Part shown: positions 1-5,827 of the stretch, piece after piece | Numbering within the stretch: position 1 is the stretch's first letter | Layout of the letters: each line of letters opens with the position of its first letter | NCBI GenBank assembly: GCA_023453725.1 | Contig: JAEXTB010000033.1 | Location: forward strand, 1-5,827 | DNA from: Bacillota bacterium | GTDB taxonomy: Bacteria > Bacillota > Clostridia > Christensenellales > CAG-138 | DNA: 5,827 nt | Direction: 5' to 3' | Made by a program: the position numbers and the translations under genes | The notes under the pieces: generated by a model | Database searches by the model: none | Told to the model about the DNA's origin: nothing | The model's input: the letters and a program-made list of their open reading frames with translations, nothing else

Positions 1-282
1 CCCCGGCATGCGGATGTCTTGATCTGCTCCGGCCCTGTTACCATGCAGCAGCGCGAGCGTCTGATTACCATCTATGAGCAGATGACCGAGCCCAAGTTTG
101 TGGTGGCAGTCGGCACCTGCGCCTGCTCTTCCGGCGTGTTTCAGGGATGTTATTGCGTAGAGGGCGGCGTGGACAGCGCCATACCGGTTGACGCGTATAT
201 CCCCGGCTGCCCGGTAAAGCCCGAAGCCATTATTGACGGCGTCACCAAGCTGATTGACAGCATGGAGAAAAAGGAGAAATAA
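1..282 (+). CDS. mbhJ: Membrane-bound group 4 [NiFe] hydrogenase small subunit (NuoB/EchC/MbhJ-like), 3' part
   Basis: This is the C-terminal 93 residues of the electron-transfer small subunit, which carries the [4Fe-4S] cluster next to the NiFe site. The frame is open from base 1 (it begins PRHADVLICSGPVT), so the gene starts upstream of the window; the TTG at 19 is internal. The fragment shows the NuoB-family hallmarks: the R-H-A-D-V-L...GPVT strand, a GTCA cysteine (fragment C40), the GGVD...IPVDAYIPGCP block and its cysteine (C70). C40 and C70 match the last two cluster ligands of the family. The first two ligands (the N-terminal Cys pair) would be off the left edge. Three further cysteines, C42, C50 and C52, are unusual. 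The stop at 280-282 is followed two bases later by the next ATG, which indicates one operon. The family is certain. Mbh versus Ech naming rests on gene order. Confidence 0.93.
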   Translation, partial: PRHADVLICSGPVTMQQRERLITIYEQMTEPKFVVAVGTCACSSGVFQGCYCVEGGVDSAIPVDAYIPGCPVKPEAIIDGVTKLIDSMEKKEK

Positions 283-302
283 GTATGGAGGCGGTTGCGA
301 TG
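271..302 (+). promoter_or_regulatory. Two overlapping ribosome binding sites giving two possible starts for the NuoC-like gene
   Basis: AGGAG at 271-275, inside the end of the upstream gene, lies 9 bases before the ATG at 285. A second and stronger GGAGG at 287-291 lies 8 bases before an in-frame ATG at 300. Both are well placed, so the protein could begin at either codon (159 or 154 residues). The sequence alone does not settle which is used. Confidence 0.5.
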
Positions 303-764
303 GAAAACGATGTATTGGTATTGGAGCAATTGCGCAAACAGTTCCCCGTGCTCTCCGAAGAAGGCGCTGTTACGGCAAAGAACAGGGTGTTTATCACAAT
401 ACCCACCGAGCTTTTGCGCGATGTGCTGCACTACGCCTATGACGCGCTCAAGTATGAAAACCTGTGCACCATCACCGGTATGGACTCCGTTGAGTGCTTT
501 GAGCTGATTTACCACCTCACCAACGATCATGACGGCGTGATGCTCAACGTGATTATAAAAGTATCCAAGGAAACCCCCGTGGTTCCCACGGTGCTTGATA
601 TTTATAACGGCTCTACATTCTATGAACGCGAGGTCGAAGGCCTCTTGGGCGTCACCGTAGAGGGCCTCCCCGAAGGCCGCCAGTATCCGCTTCCGGACAA
701 TTGGCCGGAAGGGCAGTATCCGCTGCGCAAGGACTGGACGCCGGATATGCTCAAAAGCAACTAA
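285..764 (+). CDS. mbhK: Group 4 [NiFe] hydrogenase 30 kDa-type subunit (NuoC/EchD/MbhK-like)
   Basis: This is a soluble structural subunit of the peripheral arm, homologous to the 30 kDa subunit of complex I. It docks the large subunit to the rest of the complex and carries no cofactor. Its 159 residues match the short NuoC-like subunits of group 4 hydrogenases. The signature is at residues 113-151: an FYEREVEGLLGV block (compare ERE-x-x-D-x-x-G in complex I), then a GLPEGRQYPLPDNW stretch and the final YPLRKDW. The Asp of the complex I signature is Gly here, as often happens in hydrogenase versions. An in-frame ATG at 300 with a better ribosome binding site could be the real start, which would remove five residues. 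The gene follows the small subunit by two bases and is 18 bases upstream of the large subunit, whose AAAGGAG site (766-772) fills the gap. Confidence 0.93.
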   Translation: MEAVAMENDVLVLEQLRKQFPVLSEEGAVTAKNRVFITIPTELLRDVLHYAYDALKYENLCTITGMDSVECFELIYHLTNDHDGVMLNVIIKVSKETPVVPTVLDIYNGSTFYEREVEGLLGVTVEGLPEGRQYPLPDNWPEGQYPLRKDWTPDMLKSN

Positions 765-782
765 GAAAGGAGTACTTCCGCA

Positions 783-2000
783 ATGGGAAAAATCGTTGTA
801 CCTTTTGGCCCCCAGCACCCCGCGCTGGAAGAACCCGAAAGCTTCAGCCTGCTCCTGGAAGGGGAGCGCGTAGCAGCGGCGACCGTCGCTTTGGGCTACA
901 ATCACAGGGGTATGGAAAAAGCCTGCGAAAGCAGGACCTATATACAGAACATCTACCTGCTTGAGCGCATCTGCGGCATCTGCTCGCACGCGCAGTCCAC
1001 CGCGTATGTGCAGGCAGTAGAAAGCCTTGCAGGCCTTGAGCTTCCCGCCCGCGCGCAGTATCTACGCGCGCTGATCGGCGAGCTTGAACGCATCCACAGC
1101 CATCTCCTATTCCTCGGCGTTGCCGGGCATGAAATCGGCTTTATGACGTTCTTCATGTATGCCTGGAAGGACCGCGAAATTGTGATGGATCTCTTAGAGA
1201 ACATCACGGGCAACCGCATCAACTACGGCATGAACACCATAGGCGGTGTTCGGCGTGACATTTCCCCCGAGCAGGTTGCTGAAATCAAAAAGGGGATTGA
1301 TGAGCTGGAAGAGCGCACCAAGTATTATATGCAGGTGGCAATTGAAGAAGAGACAATGCTGCTGCGCTTAAAGGGCGTTGGCCGCCTCTCCCGCGAAGAT
1401 GCTCTGCGTCTGGGCGCACAGGGACCCGTGCTTCGTGCCGCCGGTCCCACGCGTGACATCCGTAAGGATGATCCATACGGCGCATATCCCGAGCTCGATT
1501 TTAAAGTCGCAACCACCGAAAGCGCGGACGTTTACGGCCGCGTGATTGTGCGCGTGCTAGAGCTGTTGGAAAGCTACAAGATGATCCGCCAGATCGTGGA
1601 CAACCTGCCCGAAGGGCCGCTTTCCGTAAAGGCTCCCATTAAGATGCCCAAGGGAGAAGCCATTGCCCGCATTGAAGCGCCGCGCGGCGAGAATGTCAAC
1701 TACGTGCGGTCTAACGGCACCGATAAGCCGGAGCGCGTAAAAGTCCGCGCCCCAACGTTAGGCAACCTTGCCGCTATCACGCATATGATTGAGGGCGGGT
1801 ACCTTGCGGACGTTCCCGTTGTCATCGCTGCGATCGACCCGTGCTTCTCCTGCACGGACCGTGCAATCAAAGTTGTGAACCTTTCTAATGGGGAAAACAA
1901 ACGCATGGATTGGCAGGCGCTTAGGCAATACAGCATCGACTGGTATCAAAAGCAGGGCGTCAACATGGAGAAAATCAGCATGTACAGGAAGGATAGATAA
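783..2000 (+). CDS. mbhL: Group 4 [NiFe] hydrogenase large (catalytic) subunit (NuoD/EchE/MbhL-like)
   Basis: This subunit holds the NiFe(CN)2CO site that reduces protons to H2, or oxidises H2, on the cytoplasmic side of the membrane complex. The 405 residues begin with the group 4 PFGPQHPALEEPESF block. E17 lies where the family has its proton-transfer Glu. The N-terminal nickel motif is RICGIC (C64, C67) and the C-terminal one is DPCFSCTDR (C354, C357, R360), so all four metal ligands are present; complex I NuoD has lost them. Other conserved blocks are RIHSHLLFLG (104-112), GGVRRD (154-159), EAPRGE (298-303) and PTLGNL (325-330). The usual His four residues after C67 is Gln71. After R360 there is a 45-residue tail, expected to be cut off by the maturation protease encoded at 3300-3806. 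The start has an AAAGGAG site 10 bases upstream. Blocks 104-112 and 154-159 resemble Mbh-type sequences as I remember them. Confidence 0.96.
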   Translation: MGKIVVPFGPQHPALEEPESFSLLLEGERVAAATVALGYNHRGMEKACESRTYIQNIYLLERICGICSHAQSTAYVQAVESLAGLELPARAQYLRALIGELERIHSHLLFLGVAGHEIGFMTFFMYAWKDREIVMDLLENITGNRINYGMNTIGGVRRDISPEQVAEIKKGIDELEERTKYYMQVAIEEETMLLRLKGVGRLSREDALRLGAQGPVLRAAGPTRDIRKDDPYGAYPELDFKVATTESADVYGRVIVRVLELLESYKMIRQIVDNLPEGPLSVKAPIKMPKGEAIARIEAPRGENVNYVRSNGTDKPERVKVRAPTLGNLAAITHMIEGGYLADVPVVIAAIDPCFSCTDRAIKVVNLSNGENKRMDWQALRQYSIDWYQKQGVNMEKISMYRKDR

Positions 2001-2002
2001 CA

Positions 2003-2944
2003 ATGGGCCTTTCCTTGTTTCAAATACTCGTTTTCCCCGGGTTTTTGTTCCTTAGCTTCATTTCCTTGGTGTTTGAGTATGTGGACCGCAAGCTCCACGC
2101 AAGGCTTCAGAACCGCGTAGGGCCTCCCTGGTATCAGCCGCTTGCGGACATCATCAAACTGGTGTCCAAAGAGAGCATTGTGCCCAACGGCGCGGATCGC
2201 TTTATCTTTAAGGCGATCCCCATATTTGCAATGGCGGCAACCTATACTGCGTTCCTGTACATCCCCATCACGGGAACACAGTCCCTTTTCCCGTTTGCAA
2301 GCGACCTCATCGTGGTGCTGTACTTTTTGACCATCCCCACGCTGACGTTCTTCCTTGCCGGGTGGTTTTCCTCCTCGCTGTATGCGGAGATCGGTTCCAT
2401 CCGCGCCATGACGCAGTTCTTTGCGTACGAGGTGCCGCTGTATATGGCCCTGCTGGGTCCCGCGCTGCTGGCTGGTTCTTGGTCTATCTCTGACATCGCA
2501 GCGTTTTATCAGGCGAACCCGCTCTTGGCCTTAGTGAATATCCCCGGCCTGTTTGTAGCACTGGTGGCAACCCAGGGCAAGCTTGAACGCGTTCCCTTTG
2601 ATATTCCGGATGCGGAGACCGAAATTGTCGGCGGTACGTTTACCGAATACAGCGGCCGCTTGCTTGCCATGTTCCGCATGACGATAGACAGTGAGCTTGT
2701 GGTCATGGCCGCGCTCATCTCCGCAATATTCTTCCCCTTCTATATTCCGGGGAGTGCGGTATTGGGCCTACTTGTGTTCCTTTTAAAGGTTCTTGTTGTT
2801 GTTGTATTGCTGACCGTAATGCGTACGGCGTTTGCACGCCTGCGTATCGATCAGATGATCAGTTTCTGCTGGAAGGTACTGGCCCCGGTTTCTTTGGCGC
2901 AGGTCCTGATCGATCTGGTTGTGAAAGGAGCGCTTCGGTTATGA
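2003..2944 (+). CDS. mbhM: Group 4 [NiFe] hydrogenase membrane subunit (NuoH/EchB/MbhM-like)
   Basis: This integral membrane subunit anchors the hydrogenase module and links redox chemistry to ion translocation. Its 313 residues contain about eight hydrophobic segments, roughly at 3-25, 68-90, 100-122, 138-158, 175-192, 230-248, 250-272 and 290-308. NuoH-family motifs are clear: EYVDRKLHARLQNRVGP (25-41), FAYEVPL with E143 in a membrane helix, PFDIPDAETEIVGG (198-211) followed by TEYSG (214-218), and RTAFARLRIDQM (274-285). The last normally reads with Pro before the Arg pair; here it is Ala. The acidic residues E143, E205 and E207 are candidates for the proton path by analogy with NuoH. AGGAAGGA (1986-1993) lies 9 bases before the ATG. 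The stop overlaps the next start as ATGA (2941-2944), which suggests translational coupling. Confidence 0.95.
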   Translation: MGLSLFQILVFPGFLFLSFISLVFEYVDRKLHARLQNRVGPPWYQPLADIIKLVSKESIVPNGADRFIFKAIPIFAMAATYTAFLYIPITGTQSLFPFASDLIVVLYFLTIPTLTFFLAGWFSSSLYAEIGSIRAMTQFFAYEVPLYMALLGPALLAGSWSISDIAAFYQANPLLALVNIPGLFVALVATQGKLERVPFDIPDAETEIVGGTFTEYSGRLLAMFRMTIDSELVVMAALISAIFFPFYIPGSAVLGLLVFLLKVLVVVVLLTVMRTAFARLRIDQMISFCWKVLAPVSLAQVLIDLVVKGALRL

Positions 2945-3300
2945 GGAAAAAAGTGACGGGTACAATGCTCCCGTACATGATGAAAATGCTTGTGCATAAG
3001 CCGGATACCATTGCGTATCCGCTGGTGCCTGCAAAGGTTGCGCACCGGTTCCGCGGCGCATTGAAGTTTGACCGCGAGAAATGTATTGGCTGCAAGATCT
3101 GCATGCGCGTATGTCCGGCCACCGCTATCGAGATCGAAAAGATTCCTGAGGAAGAGAAGAAGTTCAAGGCCATCGTGAGCATGGACAAATGCATATTCTG
3201 CGGCCAGTGCGTGGATTCCTGCCCCAAGAAGGCGCTGGAAAACACCGAGGCGTTCGAGCTTGCGACCCTGAACCGCGATAGCCTGAAGAAGGAAATCTAA
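2941..3300 (+). CDS. mbhN: Group 4 [NiFe] hydrogenase 2x[4Fe-4S] ferredoxin subunit (NuoI/EchF/MbhN-like)
   Basis: This peripheral iron-sulfur subunit accepts electrons from reduced ferredoxin and hands them to the small-subunit cluster. The 119 residues have an N-terminal stretch likely to pack against the membrane subunit, then two classical C-x2-C-x2-C-x3-CP motifs: C48, C51, C54, C58 (CIGCKICMRVCP) and C84, C87, C90, C94 (CIFCGQCVDSCP). These bind two [4Fe-4S] clusters. A charged linker (EIEKIPEEEKKFK) separates them. The start overlaps the stop of the membrane gene (ATGA), with AAAGGAG at 2924-2930 ten bases upstream. The end overlaps the protease start by one base (TAATG, 3298-3302). 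Length and spacing are normal for NuoI-like hydrogenase subunits. Confidence 0.95.
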   Translation: MRKKVTGTMLPYMMKMLVHKPDTIAYPLVPAKVAHRFRGALKFDREKCIGCKICMRVCPATAIEIEKIPEEEKKFKAIVSMDKCIFCGQCVDSCPKKALENTEAFELATLNRDSLKKEI

Positions 3301-3806
3301 TGAGCGAATTGCGCGATTTCCTGTTTGAGAAGCTTACGGGTGCCAAACGTCTTGCCATACTTGGTGTTGGTTCCATACTGCGTGGGGACGACGCTGCAGG
3401 CATACGCATTGCGGAGCGCCTTCTGGAGGCTTTTCCGCAGCAGGACTATCCCAACCTGAGCATATGCGCGGGCGGCACTGCGCCGGAGAATTTCAGCGGC
3501 AACCTCCGCCTGTTTCGTCCCGATCATCTGCTGATTGTAGACGCTGCGGACGCCGGATGCGAACCGGGCAGCATTGTGGATATTCCGCGTACGGAAATCG
3601 GCGGCCCAAGCTTCAGCTCGCACATGCTGCCGCTTAAAATCATGGTGGATTACCTGGTCAATGAAACCGGCACATCCGTCACCATGCTGGGGCTGCAATA
3701 TAAAGAGATTGAGTTTGGCACCGATCTCTCGCCGGAAATGCGCGAAGCTGCGGACGAACTGACCGCGGCGCTGCTTGAGATTATCCCCATGCTTTATAAC
3801 AAGTAA
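3300..3806 (+). CDS. hycI: [NiFe] hydrogenase maturation endopeptidase (HycI family)
   Basis: This cytoplasmic nickel-dependent protease makes the single cut that removes the C-terminal tail of the large-subunit precursor once nickel is in place, allowing the active site to close. Its 168 residues contain the expected pattern: LGVGSILRGDDAAG (21-34), GGTAPEN (58-64), RPDHLLIVDAAD (73-84) and SSHMLPL (106-112). D31, D81 and H108 line up with the metal-sensing residues D16, D62 and H90 of E. coli HycI. The GGTAPEN and HMLPL blocks place it nearer HycI than HyaD/HupD. There are about 15 extra N-terminal residues compared with HycI. An AGAAGGA site (3287-3293) lies just inside the ferredoxin gene. 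As the last gene of the operon its natural substrate is the large subunit at 783-2000, which has a matching tail. Confidence 0.93.
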   Translation: MSELRDFLFEKLTGAKRLAILGVGSILRGDDAAGIRIAERLLEAFPQQDYPNLSICAGGTAPENFSGNLRLFRPDHLLIVDAADAGCEPGSIVDIPRTEIGGPSFSSHMLPLKIMVDYLVNETGTSVTMLGLQYKEIEFGTDLSPEMREAADELTAALLEIIPMLYNK

Positions 3807-3927
3807 CGCTAAGTGACAATTTCAAAAATAGTGAGGCCCTCTGATGCAGCTATTTGTGCATCAGAGGGGCTTTTTTGTTCATTGAGTTCAATCCATGCTG
3901 AATGACCCATCAATTATCTTACGGGCA
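3807..3927. other. Convergent intergenic region
   Basis: These 121 bases separate the stops of the protease gene and the c-di-GMP gene. Apart from the stem-loop terminator at 3837-3876 they hold only AT-rich sequence with a short ttga/tcaa palindrome near 3883-3892. I see no small gene, promoter or RNA gene here. Confidence 0.7.
3837..3876 (+). terminator. Rho-independent terminator ending the hydrogenase operon, possibly bidirectional
   Basis: A perfect 12-bp stem (3837-3848 pairing with 3857-3868, arm CCCTCTGATGCA) encloses an 8-base loop and is followed by six T (3871-3876). A G-G mismatch at the stem base is followed by more pairs. It sits 31 bases after the protease stop. An A-run upstream (about 3824-3828) would give a T-run on the - strand, so it may also stop transcription of the gene at 3928-5827, though less strongly because several bases separate stem and T-run on that strand. 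Confidence 0.9.
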
Positions 3928-5827
3928 TTATGCATCCCAGTCCATGCTCAATACCTTTTCCACAAACACGCGGGCAATATGCGCGTCAAACTGTGTGCCG
4001 GCATTCCGCCTAAGTTCTGCCACTGCCTGTTCCGCGCCAATGCGGGGGCTATAAACCCTGCCGCTTGTCATTGCGTCATATGCTTCCGCAATGCTGATCA
4101 CGCGCGCCTGTATGGGAATGTCCTCGCCTAGAAGCCCGCGCGGATATCCATGGCCGTCCATGCGCTCATGGTGGGAAAGCACGTAATTGGCAAGAGCTAA
4201 GAATTCCTTCGTTTCCTTGAGGATATGGTATCCCTTTTCTGCATGCAGCTGCAGGGCCGCGCGTTCCTTTTCACTCAGTTCTCCCAGCTTGTTTAACAGT
4301 GCGCCGTCTATGCCGATTTTCCCGATATCGTGTAAAATACCCGCCGCTGTCAACTCGCTGACCTGGTTCTCATCCATATCAAGTGCCCGGGCCAGTTCTG
4401 CGCACAGCGCGCCTACCTGCAGGCTGTGCTGTGATTCATCCGGCTGATCCCGGTAAAGCGAATTTGTAATAAGCTTGATTGTCTCATTGCGCATGCTCAC
4501 GCTCTCGGTCAGCTTGCGAAGGTACATCCTGTTTTCTGCCTCCAAAAATACGGCGTTGAAGTTTTGCCCCTCCCGCTCCTTGGCGGCCCAGCCGAACGAA
4601 ACGGAGAGCACGACATTTCCTTCCGTCTGCTGCCCGTATAATGCCTCCCGGATGCGGCGCACCCTCTCCTCCGCCGTTTTTTCTCCGGTATTCGGAAGCA
4701 GTATGACAAACTCATCCCCGCCGATGCGCGCGGTAATCTCCTGCGCCCTGCACATGGACTTTAGCACCTCTGCAACGCGCACAAGAAGCTTGTCCCCCGC
4801 CTGATGGCCAAACACATCGTTGGTGAGCTTAAGCCCGTTCACGTCCGCCAAGATCAGCGTAAGCGGGTAGCACTTTTCCTGCTCCAGGCGCAAAAGCTGC
4901 TCATCATAGTATCTGCGGTTATAAAGGCCGGTCAACTGATCATGATAGCTCAAGTATATGATCTGCTCTTGGGCTTTTTTGCGTTCTTCCACATCCCGCA
5001 TGACGCCGATGATTTCAAGTTCCTGGTTGCTGTTTTCCCTGAGCCTGCCTGATGTTTCTGTCCAAAGCAGCCTGCCGTCTTTATGGACCAGCTGTACTTC
5101 CATCAAAAAGGAAGGTGGGTTGGCGGGATTCTCCAGATAGGTGCCAGCCAGTTCATTGATTTTGGAACTGAGCCCTTTGAGGGAGGATGGCGCAACCAAA
5201 TGGTCGATCGGGAGCGCGATTGCCTCTTCCGGGGTATAGCCTGTAACCTGCTCCATTGCCGGGCTAAAATATGTGAGGCAATAATCTGAAATATTGAACA
5301 CCCAAATAATATCGGAAACGAATTCAGTGATCAGCCGGTACTTTTCTTCACTTGTACGAAGCGCCTGTGCTGCCCGAACGCGTTCATCAACATCCACGAT
5401 AAAGTATTGTACGGCATCTCTGCCCTCCCATTGAATGCGTACGCCGCTCGACTGGACCCAGATTGCTTGCCCTGTCTTTTTGAGCAACCGGAACTCCAGC
5501 CGCTCATCCGACATACGGTCCCCCCGCATGCGCATAAAATGAGATGCAATGCACTTCTCCCTGTCTTCAAAATGGATGAAATCGGTGAAGCTGCGGCCAA
5601 TGACCTCCTCAGACCGATAGCCAAGAAAACGGTACACCACGTTGTTGCTGATTTGAATGCGGTCATCCTGTACCACAAATATGGCCTCGGCCGCATTCTC
5701 AAACAACAGACGAAACTGCTCTTCGCTTGCTTTTAGCCTGTTCTCAGTCTCTACGCGCGCCGTCACATCGCTAAAAAAGTACAGGAGGGCGGGTTCATTC
5801 TGCCACTCGGCCGGAACCCCCTTCATT
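3928..5827 (-). CDS. Multi-PAS GGDEF / HD-GYP cyclic di-GMP signalling protein, 5' end missing
   Basis: This is a sensor enzyme likely to make and degrade c-di-GMP. Of the 632 residues visible (numbered from the ATG at 5826-5824), 1-30 are the end of a PAS domain (YFFSDVTARVE), 31-150 a second PAS and 160-285 a third, ending MRDVEERKKA. A GGDEF domain (about 290-445) follows, with HDQLTGLYNRR at 295-305, D328 as the first metal Asp and an intact GGDEF at 369-373. An HD-GYP domain (about 448-630) has H467, H499-D500 (LHDIGKIGI), H528, H552-H553 and DGHGYP at 557-562. The inhibitory I-site, normally RxxD, is RAQE at 360-363. No membrane segment is seen in the visible part. The first ATG lies inside a PAS domain and at the window edge, so the true start is almost surely upstream. 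The gene converges on the hydrogenase operon, and no functional link is shown. Confidence 0.93.
   Translation of the reverse strand, partial: MKGVPAEWQNEPALLYFFSDVTARVETENRLKASEEQFRLLFENAAEAIFVVQDDRIQISNNVVYRFLGYRSEEVIGRSFTDFIHFEDREKCIASHFMRMRGDRMSDERLEFRLLKKTGQAIWVQSSGVRIQWEGRDAVQYFIVDVDERVRAAQALRTSEEKYRLITEFVSDIIWVFNISDYCLTYFSPAMEQVTGYTPEEAIALPIDHLVAPSSLKGLSSKINELAGTYLENPANPPSFLMEVQLVHKDGRLLWTETSGRLRENSNQELEIIGVMRDVEERKKAQEQIIYLSYHDQLTGLYNRRYYDEQLLRLEQEKCYPLTLILADVNGLKLTNDVFGHQAGDKLLVRVAEVLKSMCRAQEITARIGGDEFVILLPNTGEKTAEERVRRIREALYGQQTEGNVVLSVSFGWAAKEREGQNFNAVFLEAENRMYLRKLTESVSMRNETIKLITNSLYRDQPDESQHSLQVGALCAELARALDMDENQVSELTAAGILHDIGKIGIDGALLNKLGELSEKERAALQLHAEKGYHILKETKEFLALANYVLSHHERMDGHGYPRGLLGEDIPIQARVISIAEAYDAMTSGRVYSPRIGAEQAVAELRRNAGTQFDAHIARVFVEKVLSMDWDA

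Noticed and set aside
19..21. TTG at 19 as the start of the small subunit
   Set aside because: The frame stays open to base 1 and encodes the conserved PRHADVL strand before it; the N-terminal cysteine ligands must lie further upstream.
150..989. Long - strand open frame of 279 codons opposite the small, 30 kDa and large subunit genes
   Set aside because: It lies wholly antisense to three clearly conserved hydrogenase genes, and its translation resembles no family I recognise. Long antisense frames are common opposite GC-rich codons, so I read it as a shadow.
783..2000. Complex I NuoD or Mbx/Mbs sulfane reductase large subunit
   Set aside because: Both CxxC nickel motifs are intact (C64/C67 and C354/C357), and a processed tail plus maturation protease are present; these go with a NiFe hydrogenase. 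The gene order also differs from mbx.
3880..3905. Second hairpin between the terminator and the - strand stop
   Set aside because: Only a 5-bp tcatt/aatga match and a tiny ttga/tcaa palindrome; too weak to call a terminator or operator.
4187..5736. Several + strand open frames of 60-110 codons inside the c-di-GMP gene
   Set aside because: All are antisense to a gene with strong PAS, GGDEF and HD-GYP motifs and have no recognisable content of their own.
5824..5826. ATG at the right edge as the true start of the c-di-GMP gene
   Set aside because: The residues that follow are the last strand of a PAS domain, which needs about 90 more residues upstream, so the frame must continue past the window.
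1..5827. CRISPR arrays, insertion sequences, tRNA/rRNA genes, attachment sites
   Set aside because: No repeated units with spacers, no transposase or terminal inverted repeats, and no cloverleaf or rRNA sequence seen; coding fills nearly all the window.

Overview
The window carries most of the catalytic half of a membrane-bound group 4 [NiFe] hydrogenase operon on the + strand (1-3806). It faces, tail to tail, a large c-di-GMP signalling gene on the - strand (3928-5827). Moderately GC-rich DNA, strong AGGAG-type ribosome binding sites, ferredoxin-linked energy-converting hydrogenase genes and a PAS-GGDEF-HD-GYP protein together suggest an anaerobic, fermentative Firmicute (Clostridia in the broad sense). 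This assignment is an inference; nothing in the window fixes the genus.

Left region (1-3806): six tightly packed genes in one direction. They are the 3' part of the hydrogenase small subunit (NuoB-like), a NuoC-like 30 kDa subunit, the [NiFe] large subunit (NuoD-like), a NuoH-like membrane subunit, a 2x[4Fe-4S] NuoI-like ferredoxin subunit and a HycI-type maturation endopeptidase. The order small-30kDa-large-NuoH-NuoI matches mbhJ-K-L-M-N of Pyrococcus-type Mbh and differs from the classic echA-B-C-D-E-F order. If the parallel holds, Mrp-antiporter-like subunits should lie upstream of the window. The large subunit keeps all four nickel-site cysteines, so it reads as a true hydrogenase rather than complex I or the Mbx/Mbs sulfur-reducing relative. 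Electrons would pass from reduced ferredoxin through the NuoI-like and NuoB-like subunits to the NiFe site. Proton reduction there would be coupled to ion movement through the membrane subunits. The protease would trim the 45-residue C-terminal tail of the large subunit after nickel insertion.

Middle (3807-3927): a 121-base convergent intergenic region with a strong stem-loop and T-run that ends the hydrogenase operon and may serve both strands.

Right region (3928-5827, - strand): a 5'-truncated multi-PAS protein with a GGDEF diguanylate cyclase domain followed by an HD-GYP phosphodiesterase domain. Both catalytic motifs look intact, so it may both make and degrade c-di-GMP. Its start lies beyond the right edge.

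I found no wholly new system. The points most worth a second look are: a Gln in place of the conserved His of the large-subunit CxxCxxxH motif; the extra cysteines in the small subunit; the pairing of a tailed large subunit with its own protease in the operon; and the apparently bifunctional c-di-GMP enzyme with an altered inhibitory site.
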